A stretch of 64,000 bases of DNA from Limosilactobacillus caccae (GTDB lineage Bacteria > Bacillota > Bacilli > Lactobacillales > Lactobacillaceae). The notes below the pieces were generated by a model, which saw nothing but the letters and a program-made list of their open reading frames with translations, was not told the DNA's origin and searched no databases. Positions 32,748 to 41,859 of this stretch are shown piece by piece; within the stretch, counting starts at the first letter, position 1, and every line of letters begins with the position of its first letter. A program made the translations under genes and the position numbers. The stretch spans positions 1 to 64,000 of the forward strand of contig NZ_FTOY01000010.1 of the NCBI RefSeq assembly GCF_900156885.1, read 5' to 3'.

Positions 32748-34760
32748 CTATTCGTTAAGACCGATAAACTGTTTGACAACGTTATCGACAGTAAACCCAT
32801 ACTTCTTAACAACTTCCGCGCCGTTACCGCTCATCCCAAACTGGTCAATGCCGATCACCTTGCCATCAAGGCCAACATATTGTGACCACATCTGCGGTGT
32901 TGCCATTTCAACTGCCAGCCGCTTCCTGACGTCAGCTGGCAGGAGTTGTTTACGGTATTCTGCTGGCTGCCGGTTGAATTGTTCCATGCTAACCATTGAA
33001 ATAACACGTACATCAAGGTTATGTTCTGCTGCTAGCACCTTCTTTGCCTCAAGAGCCAAGGATAATTCCGAACCACTTGCTAACAAGATACCGTCAAGCC
33101 GATTGTTTTCCTTAGCCGCAATATAGGCACCGCGCTGGGCATCAGCATCCATTGTCTCTGCTAAGACCGGGAGATTTTGCCGGGAAGCAATAATAATGCT
33201 TGGCTTATCCGTTGTCTTAGCAATTACCTTCCAGGCAGCAATCGTCTCGTGAACGTCAGCTGGCCGGAATACTTGAACGTTAGGAATTGTCCGCAGCATT
33301 GCCAATTGTTCCACCGGTTCATGGGTTGGGCCATCTTCACCCACCGCTACCGAGTCATGCGTGAAGATAAAGATTGATGGCAAGTTTTGCAGTGCAGCGA
33401 GCCGGATTGCCGGCTTTACATAGTCACTGAAGGCCATGAAGGTACTACAAAATGCTTGACTAGCACCGTGGAGGTTGATCCCGTTGATGGCAGCAGCCAT
33501 CCCAAATTCACGGACCCCAAAGTACACGTTCCGCCCGCGGTAATTTGCACTGCTAAAGATCTCACCTTGCTTTAAGTCGGTCTTATTAGAAGCAAAGAGG
33601 TCAGCGGCCCCACCCCATAATTGTGGATTGCGTTCCCCTAGGTCCTGCAATACTTCAGCGTTTGCCACCCGGGTTGATACCGTCTCCCCAACTTGGTGGT
33701 GCGGGGTCAATCCACTGGCATCAAACTGCTGGTGCATTAACGCCGCTGCTTCGGTTGGGTAGTTTAGTTGGTAGTCACTAAACATTTCTTGCCATTCCTG
33801 GTAGAAATGTTTCTTTTCGTCTAAGTAGTGGTTAAAGCGTTGGTAAACTTCAGTTGGGTATTCAAATGGTTCGTAATCCCAGCCATAGTTTTCCCGTGTT
33901 GCTTTAAGCCCTTCTTCGCCGAGTGGGCTACCGTGAACCTTGCTTGTCCCTGCATTTGGTGCCTTAAAACCAATCGTGGTCTTAATTTCAATCAGCGATG
34001 GCTTAGTTGTCTGTTCGGCCTGCTTTATTGCCCGGGAAATACTTTCGAGGTCATTACCATCGTCCACCCGTTGGTAGTCCCAGCCAGCAGCCTTGAACCG
34101 TTTCTTAACGTTTTCGTTAGTACTAAGGTCCAGTGGCCCATCAAGGGTGACGTCGTTGGAATCATAAAGGACAATCAGCCGGCCCAATTGGTTCTTTCCG
34201 GCAAGGTTCATTGCTTCTTCAGCGACCCCTTCCATCAAGTCACCGTCACCAACAATACAGTAAGTGTGGTGGTTGATGATTGGGTATTCTGGCCGGTTGT
34301 ACATTGCAGCTAGGTGCCGCTCTGCCATCGCCATCCCAACTGCCATTCCAAATCCTTGGCCCAGTGGTCCAGTCGAGCAATCAACCCCGGCAGTTAGTTG
34401 GTATTCCGGGTGTCCCGGTGTCCGGGAACCGAGCTGACGGAAGTTATTAATATCTTCTAAGGTCAAGTCAAAGCCGTTAAAGTGCAACAGACTGTAAAGT
34501 AAGGATGAACAGTGACCACCAGACAACACAAAACGGTCACGGTTAATCCACTTATCATCAACCGGGTTAAAGTTCATAAACTTTTCCCAGAGAGTGTAGG
34601 CCATTGGTGCCATCCCTAATGGTGAACCAGGGTGTCCACTGTTGGCCTGTTCAATCATGTCCATACTCATAAAACGGAGGGCATTGATTGCCAGTTGGTC
34701 AGCAGGCGAAAACTCGACAGTCGTTTTCTTTGCCTTAGGAACACGTAAACTATTAATCAT
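32748..34760 (-). CDS. tkt: Transketolase
   Basis: A 670-aa ThDP enzyme moving two-carbon units between sugar phosphates in the non-oxidative pentose phosphate pathway. The N-terminal substrate motif MIEQANSGHPGSPLGMAPMAY, the ThDP/metal motif GDGDLMEGVAEEAMNLAG, and the pyrimidine-binding HDSVAVGEDGPTHEPVEQ are present. RBS is AAGGAGTTTATACTTT. It shares an operon with transaldolase and a degenerate TIM-like gene; a 29-aa ORF follows. Confidence 0.97.
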   Translation of the reverse strand: MINSLRVPKAKKTTVEFSPADQLAINALRFMSMDMIEQANSGHPGSPLGMAPMAYTLWEKFMNFNPVDDKWINRDRFVLSGGHCSSLLYSLLHFNGFDLTLEDINNFRQLGSRTPGHPEYQLTAGVDCSTGPLGQGFGMAVGMAMAERHLAAMYNRPEYPIINHHTYCIVGDGDLMEGVAEEAMNLAGKNQLGRLIVLYDSNDVTLDGPLDLSTNENVKKRFKAAGWDYQRVDDGNDLESISRAIKQAEQTTKPSLIEIKTTIGFKAPNAGTSKVHGSPLGEEGLKATRENYGWDYEPFEYPTEVYQRFNHYLDEKKHFYQEWQEMFSDYQLNYPTEAAALMHQQFDASGLTPHHQVGETVSTRVANAEVLQDLGERNPQLWGGAADLFASNKTDLKQGEIFSSANYRGRNVYFGVREFGMAAAINGINLHGASQAFCSTFMAFSDYVKPAIRLAALQNLPSIFIFTHDSVAVGEDGPTHEPVEQLAMLRTIPNVQVFRPADVHETIAAWKVIAKTTDKPSIIIASRQNLPVLAETMDADAQRGAYIAAKENNRLDGILLASGSELSLALEAKKVLAAEHNLDVRVISMVSMEQFNRQPAEYRKQLLPADVRKRLAVEMATPQMWSQYVGLDGKVIGIDQFGMSGNGAEVVKKYGFTVDNVVKQFIGLNE

Positions 34761-34777
34761 AAAGTATAAACTCCTTT

Positions 34778-35284
34778 TTATTGTGGGCTAACAACACCAT
34801 CAATGTTAATGTCGCCAGCCAATTCTTCAGGTAAAGAACCAACCAGTGGTCCGGCGTAGGCTAACTGCACCTGTTTCCCCAGCGGTGGACTAACTACCAG
34901 GTCAGTCAGCACTTCACGAATTTCACGGTGGTTGAGGCGTAAGGTCCAAACGTCTTCATGGCTTACTTCGTCAGATAGCCATTGCGGCGAATATGCAAAA
35001 ACAATTTCTTTAATGTTGATATCAGCAATTCCTTTTAGCATATTACTCAATAGATTGCTCATCCGTTCCGCAAATGGTAGTGGCAAAAGCCGCGTTGCAC
35101 CTTCGTTAATGTAAAGAACCGGTGTTAGGTGCAGTCGCAAGATTTCCTTAAGTTGACGATTAATCTCAGCTGATGATACGAATTCATCCTGAGCATTAAC
35201 TGCTACATATTGCCCGCCAAGCTGATAATTCTTCTTCTCTGCGAGCTTTTCTAATGGTGCACAAACAACTGATTCTTTAAGCAT
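34778..35284 (-). CDS. Degenerate triosephosphate isomerase-like protein
   Basis: A 168-aa protein that aligns with the outer parts of triosephosphate isomerase (usual length about 250). VVCAPLEKLAE and YQLGGQYVAVNAQDEFVSSA correspond to the lGAQnv...GAfTGE region; HLTPVLYINE to GLTPVLCIGE; FAYSPQWLS to the catalytic loop AYEPVWAIG; and QVQLAYAGPLVGSLPEEL to the QYGGSVN phosphate loop. The catalytic Lys (N-terminal GNWK) and His (GHSERR) segments are missing, and the catalytic Glu is Ser in AYSPQW. It cannot be a normal isomerase. It is intact, with RBS AAAGGTGAATAAGA, 2 bp after the transaldolase stop, so a retained structural or regulatory role is possible. Confidence 0.75.
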   Translation of the reverse strand: MLKESVVCAPLEKLAEKKNYQLGGQYVAVNAQDEFVSSAEINRQLKEILRLHLTPVLYINEGATRLLPLPFAERMSNLLSNMLKGIADINIKEIVFAYSPQWLSDEVSHEDVWTLRLNHREIREVLTDLVVSPPLGKQVQLAYAGPLVGSLPEELAGDINIDGVVSPQ

Positions 35285-35286
35285 TC

Positions 35287-35952
35287 TTATTCACCTTTCT
35301 GCTTTTGAAGCTGTTCGAATTCCGCCCAATCCTTTTCAAAAGTTGCTAATCCTTTGTCTGTTAGTGGGTGTTCCCATAACTTTGGAATTAACTTACCAGG
35401 AATTGTCGCAATGTCACAGCCGGCAAGAGCAACTTGCTCAACGTGCTGGACGTGGCGAATTGAGGCGGCGATGATCTCTGTTTCGTATCCGTAGTTGTCA
35501 AAGAGCTGCCGTAATTTTTCAACTAGTTCAATCCCGCTAGTACCAATGTCATCAAGCCGGCCTAAGAATGGACTGACATAAGTCGCCCCCACCTTAGCGG
35601 CAAGAAGACCCTGAGCTGCTGAAAAGACTAAGGTTACGTTTGTCTTAATTCCTTCTTTTGAAAGAACATTTACTGCCTTTAACCCTTCAGCAGTCATCGG
35701 AATTTTAACCACGATGTTATCCGCCCAACCGCTTAACTCCCGGGCTTGCTTAATCATGCCTTCACTGTCACTGGCAGTAACTTCAGCACTAACTGGCCCG
35801 TCAACGATTTCACAGATTTGTTTTTCAACGGTCTCCCAATCCTTCCCTTCACGAGCAACTAATGTTGGATTAGTTGTCACCCCGTCGATGAGACCCATTT
35901 CATTTATCTTTTTAATTTCTTCAACATTTGCAGTATCAGCAAAAATTTTCAT
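35287..35952 (-). CDS. Transaldolase / fructose-6-phosphate aldolase family
   Basis: A 221-aa single-domain class I aldolase. [28 protein letters not shown]-type start, the Schiff-base lysine in [43 protein letters not shown], and [19 protein letters not shown]. The length fits the short (TalC/MipB) transaldolase subfamily. ATG 35952 follows AAGGAGATATGATTG; the preceding TTG is not needed. First gene of the tal-TIM-like-tkt operon. Confidence 0.93.
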   Translation of the reverse strand: MKIFADTANVEEIKKINEMGLIDGVTTNPTLVAREGKDWETVEKQICEIVDGPVSAEVTASDSEGMIKQARELSGWADNIVVKIPMTAEGLKAVNVLSKEGIKTNVTLVFSAAQGLLAAKVGATYVSPFLGRLDDIGTSGIELVEKLRQLFDNYGYETEIIAASIRHVQHVEQVALAGCDIATIPGKLIPKLWEHPLTDKGLATFEKDWAEFEQLQKQKGE

Positions 35953-36180
35953 CAATCATATCTCCTTAAGTTCAATATGTATTTTTCTTAAGCGGTCTCC
36001 TATTCCCTGTCAACAAGAAAATCAAATAGACCAATTTGCGCAATCGTTCCCACTTCAAGCTCCACTAGCTGTAAAAAATGTTATTTTTTTACTTTTACTA
36101 AGTGCTTTTACTTACATTGTGAATGTTAAAATTTGTAATCCATTCCAAATTCCCGCATTTGAATACGCTTTCTCAGTCTG

Positions 36181-36209
36181 GTAAAATTTGAATTGATGAA
36201 AAATTTTAC
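36181..36209. promoter_or_regulatory. Inverted repeat before the DUF4143-like ATPase
   Basis: GTAAAATTT (36181-36189) and AAATTTTAC (36201-36209) with an 11-base centre, 12 bp before the gene; another GTAAAA runs into its ATG (36216). Similar GTAAAA motifs flank the start of the ATPase at 4638. Confidence 0.45.
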
Positions 36210-36220
36210 TGGGGTGTAAA

Positions 36221-37411
36221 ATGTTTATTCGAGAAAAATACCTAGACCAATTATTAAACAGCCAGGAAAATTCAACAGTGAAAATCCTCGTTGGCGTCCG
36301 CCGGAGCGGGAAGACGACCCTATTAGATCAATTTCGGGCAACCCTCCGCCGCCAAGAAGTCGCCGCCAACCAAATCCAGGTGATCAACTTTGAATACCTG
36401 CAAGATAACCACTTGTGTGAGCCCAAATACCTTCTCCAATTCATTGTCGACCGGCTCTCTAAGCAGCAGATGAACTATCTCTTCCTTGACGAGGTCGAAA
36501 TCGTCCCTGATTTTGCGAAGGTCGTCCACGCGCTTAACTCATTACCAAACACTGACATCTATCTCAGTAGCTCAAACCTGACAATCTTTGATGGTGATAG
36601 CCTGGAGATAATGGATAAAACAACCATCATCCCCGTCTTCCCGTGCAGCTATCGTGAATACTTAAAAAGGAACCAGCAGCCTGCTGATTCCCAAACACTT
36701 TACCAATATTTAAATACAGGTGGGTTCCCCTACACCCATGAAATTCACGGAACGGAGAACCTGATCAATTATGTCAATGACGTAATCAATACCATCATCA
36801 TCTCTGACTTCACCCAGCAGTCGACCCTCTGCAATCCGGGGTTAACTAAACAGTTAGCGCTCCACCTTGCCCACCATGCGGGGACGACCCAAAACATTAC
36901 GCAAATCGTCGCTGGACTCAAAGGTCACAATATCACTACTTCTAATAAGACAGTGGACTTTTACATGCAGTTTTTGCAGACGGCCCTCATCTTCTATCCG
37001 TGCAAGGAGTACGACTTCACCCGGCACCGGGTAAAGAGTACCAACATCAAATACTACCCTGTCGACGCTAGTATTCGCTTAGCCCTGACCCTTAGAAAAA
37101 ACGTCTTATCGCAGCGGATCCTTGAAAACATCATCTTTATCGACCTGCTGAGCCAAGGGTATGAAGTTTATAGTGGGCAGGTAAAGGACGATGAGATCAC
37201 CTTTGTCGCCGTTAAGGACGGTCAATTCACCTGTATCCAGGTCGCCTACTCCCTTGCCGACGACGCATCCTACCGGAAAGCAATCGCTGGACTAAGCCAA
37301 CTATCGGCTAAATATAATAAAACCCTGATCACGGTCCGACCAGCACAAAATTATGCTGACCTTGACCCGCAAATCAGGGTTGTCGACTTATATTCATGGT
37401 TAACTAATTGA
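36221..37411 (+). CDS. AAA ATPase of DUF4143 type
   Basis: A 396-aa P-loop ATPase with Walker A VGVRRSGKTTLLDQF (about residues 26-40), Walker B NYLFLDEVEIV, a sensor-like IYLSSSNLTIF, and the SYREYLKRNQ and GGFPYTHEI regions typical of DUF4143 proteins. The C-terminal part (about 300-396) resembles a PD-(D/E)XK-like fold. The physiological role is unknown; such genes are often found singly in accessory regions. No clear Shine-Dalgarno (GGGGTGTAAA). Confidence 0.8.
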   Translation: MFIREKYLDQLLNSQENSTVKILVGVRRSGKTTLLDQFRATLRRQEVAANQIQVINFEYLQDNHLCEPKYLLQFIVDRLSKQQMNYLFLDEVEIVPDFAKVVHALNSLPNTDIYLSSSNLTIFDGDSLEIMDKTTIIPVFPCSYREYLKRNQQPADSQTLYQYLNTGGFPYTHEIHGTENLINYVNDVINTIIISDFTQQSTLCNPGLTKQLALHLAHHAGTTQNITQIVAGLKGHNITTSNKTVDFYMQFLQTALIFYPCKEYDFTRHRVKSTNIKYYPVDASIRLALTLRKNVLSQRILENIIFIDLLSQGYEVYSGQVKDDEITFVAVKDGQFTCIQVAYSLADDASYRKAIAGLSQLSAKYNKTLITVRPAQNYADLDPQIRVVDLYSWLTN

Positions 37412-37415
37412 TTGC

Positions 37416-38339
37416 CTATCCCCGGCGAAGGTATAGCCAATCAACGAGGTGACCCGTTGTCTTATGAAGGATGACGTCAGCGCGGGACTTCGTTGGCAAG
37501 ATAAATTCCTGCAAGTTGGGCAAGTCGACGCTTTCCCAAACATCCTTCGCCTTGGCAAAGGCCGCTTCACGGTCACCTTGCGAGTATGGGTAGTAGTAGT
37601 TCGACGGGTCGGTAAAGGCAGTATCGAGCAACATCTCAAACCGTTGTAAATACCACTGCTTAATCAGATCAGGGTCCGCATCAACGTATAGTGACCAGTC
37701 GAAGTAATCACTGATGTACAATTGCTGATTGCTTGGCAGTTGTAAGGTATTGATTCCCTCCACAATTAAGATGTCTGGACGGTCAATCACCTGTGGCTTA
37801 TCTGGCAAAACATCGTAAACCTGGTGAGAATAAGTTGGCACTTCGACCCGCGGTTCACCAGCTTTAACATCATTTAAAAACTTCAGTAGTTTTTCCATAT
37901 CGTATGACTCAGGAAAACCCTTGCGGTCCATAATTCCCCGCCGTTGTAGCTCCGCGTTTGGGTAGAGAAAACCATCAGTCGTCATTAACGCAACCCGTTT
38001 ATCCGGTAGCATCTTCTCTAATAGGATGCTGATCAGCCGGGCAATCGTACTCTTCCCGACGGCAACCGATCCGGCAATCCCAATAATATAGGGCACCCGG
38101 ATAGCGGAACGCTGGAGAAAGTTTGCCTTTTGCATCTGCCACTCCAGAAAGTTTTGGTACCGTAGCTGTATTAGCTTAATCAATGGCAAGTACACATCCT
38201 GCACATCAGCGATTGAGATCCGGTCATTTAACGACTTAATCTCATCAAGGTTGCCCTGAGTCAGGCGGACCGAATCAGTCGGAAAAAAACTGTGCCAGGT
38301 CTGCCGGTCAAATTGTTCATAATTCATCCATTCATCCAT
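37416..38339 (-). CDS. coaA: Pantothenate kinase, type I
   Basis: A 307-aa enzyme phosphorylating pantothenate, the first committed step of coenzyme A synthesis. P-loop [17 protein letters not shown]; then [20 protein letters not shown] (catalytic Asp region) and [17 protein letters not shown] 38339 is chosen because GAAGGA lies 10 bases upstream; an in-frame ATG at 38357 has no RBS. Convergent with the ATPase gene, 4 bp away. Confidence 0.95.
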   Translation of the reverse strand: MDEWMNYEQFDRQTWHSFFPTDSVRLTQGNLDEIKSLNDRISIADVQDVYLPLIKLIQLRYQNFLEWQMQKANFLQRSAIRVPYIIGIAGSVAVGKSTIARLISILLEKMLPDKRVALMTTDGFLYPNAELQRRGIMDRKGFPESYDMEKLLKFLNDVKAGEPRVEVPTYSHQVYDVLPDKPQVIDRPDILIVEGINTLQLPSNQQLYISDYFDWSLYVDADPDLIKQWYLQRFEMLLDTAFTDPSNYYYPYSQGDREAAFAKAKDVWESVDLPNLQEFILPTKSRADVILHKTTGHLVDWLYLRRG

Positions 38340-38479
38340 TACGCAAAAATCCTTCATTGTTTAATGTAAGCGATTACTACTATCGTACCATATTATAAGC
38401 GCAATTAAAGCTTAACTTTGCTTGTGAATACCTAGCCATTTTAGCAGATATTAACTTTTAAGCAACAATTTAAAGCATA

Positions 38480-38512
38480 AAGACCTGCAACACAATTCGT
38501 TGCAGGTCTTTT
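38480..38512 (-). terminator. Terminator of the LtaS-like gene
   Basis: AAGACCTGCAA/TTGCAGGTCTT 11-bp stem. Confidence 0.85.
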
Positions 38513-38525
38513 ATGTTAGTCTTCC

Positions 38526-40622
38526 TTAAGGCTTAGGGAACTTGAGGTTTGGATAATCCTTTAATTCCGGTGCATCAGTGACGTAATCATCAAGGGTGCT
38601 CTGGTTATTATTCTCCGTCTTAAGGCTCGTCTTTTCTTTCTTTTGCTGCTGTTGCAAGTTCTTCAGGCTCTTCTTTAGGTTATAAGTGTAGTCCTTCTTA
38701 TTGACCTTCTCAAAGCCAGGCAGCTTGTAGAAGCGCAAGAGGTCACCGTTAATTACTTTATCGGATAAGCCGAGGTCAGTCGTAACGTACTTTTGAATCT
38801 CCGCGAACTCTTTCTTTTGGGCAGCCGTCGCCTTCTTGATCTGCTTCCCATCCTTAGTGTAGAAGTAATCACCATTGTACTTCGTATACTTCGGCGTTAC
38901 CCAATCACCATTTCTAAACGGGACAATCTGCTTATTTTGTGGGGAAAGCAGGTCTTGACCGAACTGGATATACTTATTAGAACTAATCCCCAGCAAGTCT
39001 TCAAGCGTTGGGAGAACATCAATTTCACCACCATAGGTATGGTTGATTCCACCCTTTAAGCCCGGCATGTTGATCATGAACGGCACTTTTTGGAACATTG
39101 CGAGATCGTAGTTAGTCAGCTTCTTCTTGCCGAGAATCTGGGCAATTGCTGGCTGGTGGTTGTTAGAAATCCCGTAGTGGTCACCGTAGAGAATGATCAT
39201 ACTATTTTGCCGCAACCCAGTCTTATCAAGGTAATCTAAGAACTCGCCAAGACTCTCATCAAGATAACGGGCAGTCTGAACATACGGATCAACGGTGTCA
39301 TCCCCCGTCTTCCATGGTTCAATGTCCTTATTCTTCTTATCTAAGATGTATGGATAGTGGTTGGTAACCGTAATCAGCTTAGCGTAGAACGGTTGCGGAA
39401 GCTGCTCAATGTAGTGGGCTGATTCCTTCATGAAGATCTTGTCCTTCATTCCGTAACCGGCATCGTAGTCCTTGGTCTTTGGATAGTATTCCTTGCTAAA
39501 GAAGTACTGGTAGCCAAACGACTTGTAGGCGTTATCCCGGTTCCAGAAACTAGGCACATCCCCGTGGAAGGAAGCCGTCGTGTAACCAAGCTTCTGGTGA
39601 AGTAAGGCTGGCGCTGATTGGAAAGTATTGGTCGTCCCATCAGTAACCATTGCTGACCCTTCAGGCAAACCGTAGAGCGAGTTTTCCAGCATTGTTTCTG
39701 CATCGGCAGTCTTCCCCTGACCAACCTGGTGGAAGAAGTTGTCAAAGGCGATCGTATCATCTGCATGGTAGATCTTATTGAGATTTGGCATTACTTCTTG
39801 CCCGTCTTGCTTGTAGTCAATCATGAACTGCTGCAAACTTTCCAGGTGGATAACAAAGATATTCTTGCCCTTCGCCGTCCCGTAGTATTCAACATTTGGT
39901 TCCGCGTAATTTTGGTGGATAAAGTGCAAGACCGGTTTTAACTCATCACGATTTGCTTGGGCCTTGATCACGCTATTGTTGGTTGTCTTAACCCCGTCAT
40001 AGATCGTATAGGCCTGCAATCCCAGGTACTTGACGATGTAGTTGTTATCAAAGGTCCGCGTCAGCAATTGCGACCGGTCGCTTTCCGCCATCCCCAGGTT
40101 GGCCCCAAAGAGGACGAACCCTAAGACAGTAATCGTCATCGCATTGCGGATCTTGAAGCGGCGCATATCAACACGGATCACGTGGAAGATTAAAATTAAC
40201 GCCAGGATAACCACATCAAGGTAAACCAAGAAGTCTTCAGGACGGATAATCCCCATCAAACTCTTGCCAAGGTTATTTGAGGCTGCTCCCGACCCCTTGA
40301 TTACGTTAAACGTAATGAAATCAGAAAATTCTCGATAGTACAAAATATTTGAAAAAAGCCAGGTCGATAGCAATGCATTGATGATTAGCATCATCCAGTA
40401 AGATAATCGACCACGGAAATACAGGGCAATCCCTAAGAAGACAAGGGCCCCTGGTATCGTGTTAAATGCAAGGAGGAAGTGTTGCATACTTCCCTTAACA
40501 CCTAAGTTAAACTCATTTTGATAAGCCCAGTAGCTTTTTATACAAAATAAAAGTACAACAAGCAGAAAAAAACCGAGCTTGGTGTTCAAGCCGCGGCGGA
40601 GCTTCTGCAACGCTGTTTTCAT
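38526..40622 (-). CDS. Lipoteichoic acid synthase family protein
   Basis: A 698-aa membrane protein of the LtaS/sulfatase family that polymerises glycerol phosphate from phosphatidylglycerol on the outer face of the membrane. Five membrane helices fill the first 210 residues. The extracellular sulfatase domain has the metal residue in NIFVIHLESLQQF, the nucleophile Thr in VGQGKTADAETML, SFHGDVPSFWNRD, and the metal motif ILYGDHYGISNNH. ATG 40622 follows GGAGGAACGACT; the longer reading adds 28 unlikely residues. C-terminal tail is Lys/Gln-rich. Confidence 0.93.
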   Translation of the reverse strand: MKTALQKLRRGLNTKLGFFLLVVLLFCIKSYWAYQNEFNLGVKGSMQHFLLAFNTIPGALVFLGIALYFRGRLSYWMMLIINALLSTWLFSNILYYREFSDFITFNVIKGSGAASNNLGKSLMGIIRPEDFLVYLDVVILALILIFHVIRVDMRRFKIRNAMTITVLGFVLFGANLGMAESDRSQLLTRTFDNNYIVKYLGLQAYTIYDGVKTTNNSVIKAQANRDELKPVLHFIHQNYAEPNVEYYGTAKGKNIFVIHLESLQQFMIDYKQDGQEVMPNLNKIYHADDTIAFDNFFHQVGQGKTADAETMLENSLYGLPEGSAMVTDGTTNTFQSAPALLHQKLGYTTASFHGDVPSFWNRDNAYKSFGYQYFFSKEYYPKTKDYDAGYGMKDKIFMKESAHYIEQLPQPFYAKLITVTNHYPYILDKKNKDIEPWKTGDDTVDPYVQTARYLDESLGEFLDYLDKTGLRQNSMIILYGDHYGISNNHQPAIAQILGKKKLTNYDLAMFQKVPFMINMPGLKGGINHTYGGEIDVLPTLEDLLGISSNKYIQFGQDLLSPQNKQIVPFRNGDWVTPKYTKYNGDYFYTKDGKQIKKATAAQKKEFAEIQKYVTTDLGLSDKVINGDLLRFYKLPGFEKVNKKDYTYNLKKSLKNLQQQQKKEKTSLKTENNNQSTLDDYVTDAPELKDYPNLKFPKP

Positions 40623-40806
40623 AGTCGTTCCTCCATTAAAAAATATCACTACTAACCATAATACACTAATATTGCGACCGCAATCACTACAATAGTAATT
40701 TTTCAAAAAGTTTAAATTTAAATCACCTTTTTATCGAACTTCCATTTCCGCAAAGCGTTTTCACGTGTTAAGATGACGTGTTCAATCAATTGCAGGAGGG
40801 ATACCG

Positions 40807-41718
40807 ATGAATATTTCAAAGAAACAAGCCAATTTGATGCTACTGCTGGTCGCAATTTTATGGGGCAGCAGCTACGTGTTTGCCAAGTTAACGGTCCAGG
40901 CTGGCATGCACTCCGGGGTAATCAATGCTTGCCGGGGCACAATGTGTGTTATTGCTGGCTACCTTATTTTCCACAAAAAGATCAACCAGATGACGATGAA
41001 GGATTTTAAGCTCGGCCTCGTAATTGGGACAATCAACTTTCTCGGTTACTACCTACAAACCGATGCCCTCCGTTACACGACCCCTGCGAAAAACGCCTTC
41101 CTGACTACCTTGTACGTTGCAATTGCGCCACTATTACTCTGGCTTTTCTGGCACGAACGACCACGGCGGAAGACCTACTTCGCCGTTGCCCTGGCAATTG
41201 TGGGGATGGCGATCATCACCAACGTCGCTAACACCGGCCTCCAGTTAAATTACGGTGACATCTTGACGGTTCTCTCCGCAATCTTCTGGGCCCTACAGCT
41301 CATCTTCTTTGGTAAGTATGCCCCGCAAACTTCTAGTCCCTGGGTCGTTATCTTTATGATTGGCGTCTGCCAGGGAACCTACGGCTGGATTACGACCGCC
41401 CTGTTTGAACGCGCCAGCCTCGCCCACGTTCACTGGATCCAGGCCCTTGTTCCTTTAGCAATCCTCGCAATTGTCGTTACCTTCTTAGCACAGGGGATGC
41501 AGATTACGGCACAGGGCTTTACTGATGCGACATCTGCAGGCTTATTATTAATGCTTGAATCATTCTTTGCCAGCATCATGTCAGTCATTATGGGCTATGA
41601 CCCCCTGACGCCGCAGCTCGTCTGGGGCGGGATTATCCTCCTGCTAGCCAACGCCATTATGCAAGTCAACCTACCAGCAATGCCGTTCTTGCGGCGGCAT
41701 AGTCGGCCGCTAAAATGA
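40807..41718 (+). CDS. EamA/DMT-family transporter
   Basis: A 303-aa protein with ten membrane helices in two EamA repeats. LLVAILWGSSYVFAKLTVQA starts the first repeat, TPAKNAFLTTLYVAIAPLLL follows, and the second repeat begins near ILTVLSAIFWALQLIFFGKY. Drug/metabolite exporters of this type move amino acids or other small molecules; the substrate is unknown. RBS is GCAGGAGGGATACCG. A strong terminator follows. Confidence 0.9.
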   Translation: MNISKKQANLMLLLVAILWGSSYVFAKLTVQAGMHSGVINACRGTMCVIAGYLIFHKKINQMTMKDFKLGLVIGTINFLGYYLQTDALRYTTPAKNAFLTTLYVAIAPLLLWLFWHERPRRKTYFAVALAIVGMAIITNVANTGLQLNYGDILTVLSAIFWALQLIFFGKYAPQTSSPWVVIFMIGVCQGTYGWITTALFERASLAHVHWIQALVPLAILAIVVTFLAQGMQITAQGFTDATSAGLLLMLESFFASIMSVIMGYDPLTPQLVWGGIILLLANAIMQVNLPAMPFLRRHSRPLK

Positions 41719-41760
41719 AAAATGCGCTGTCCGGTTTTTATCACGGACAACGCATTTTTT
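41718..41760. terminator. Terminator of DMT gene
   Basis: AAAAATGCG-CTGTCCG pairs with CGGACAACGCATTTTTT. Confidence 0.85.
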
Positions 41761-41859
41761 ATTTACTCTTATACCGCATAAAGTTATTCATAACTGCGCA
41801 TTGCTGCTAATAAAAATAGTTCCCACCACTATAAACAATGATGAAAACTATTAATTACT

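Noticed and set aside
36160-36173. cre-like site TGAATACGCTTTCT upstream of transaldolase/ATPase
   Set aside because: Two mismatches at conserved positions and far from either start; not supported.
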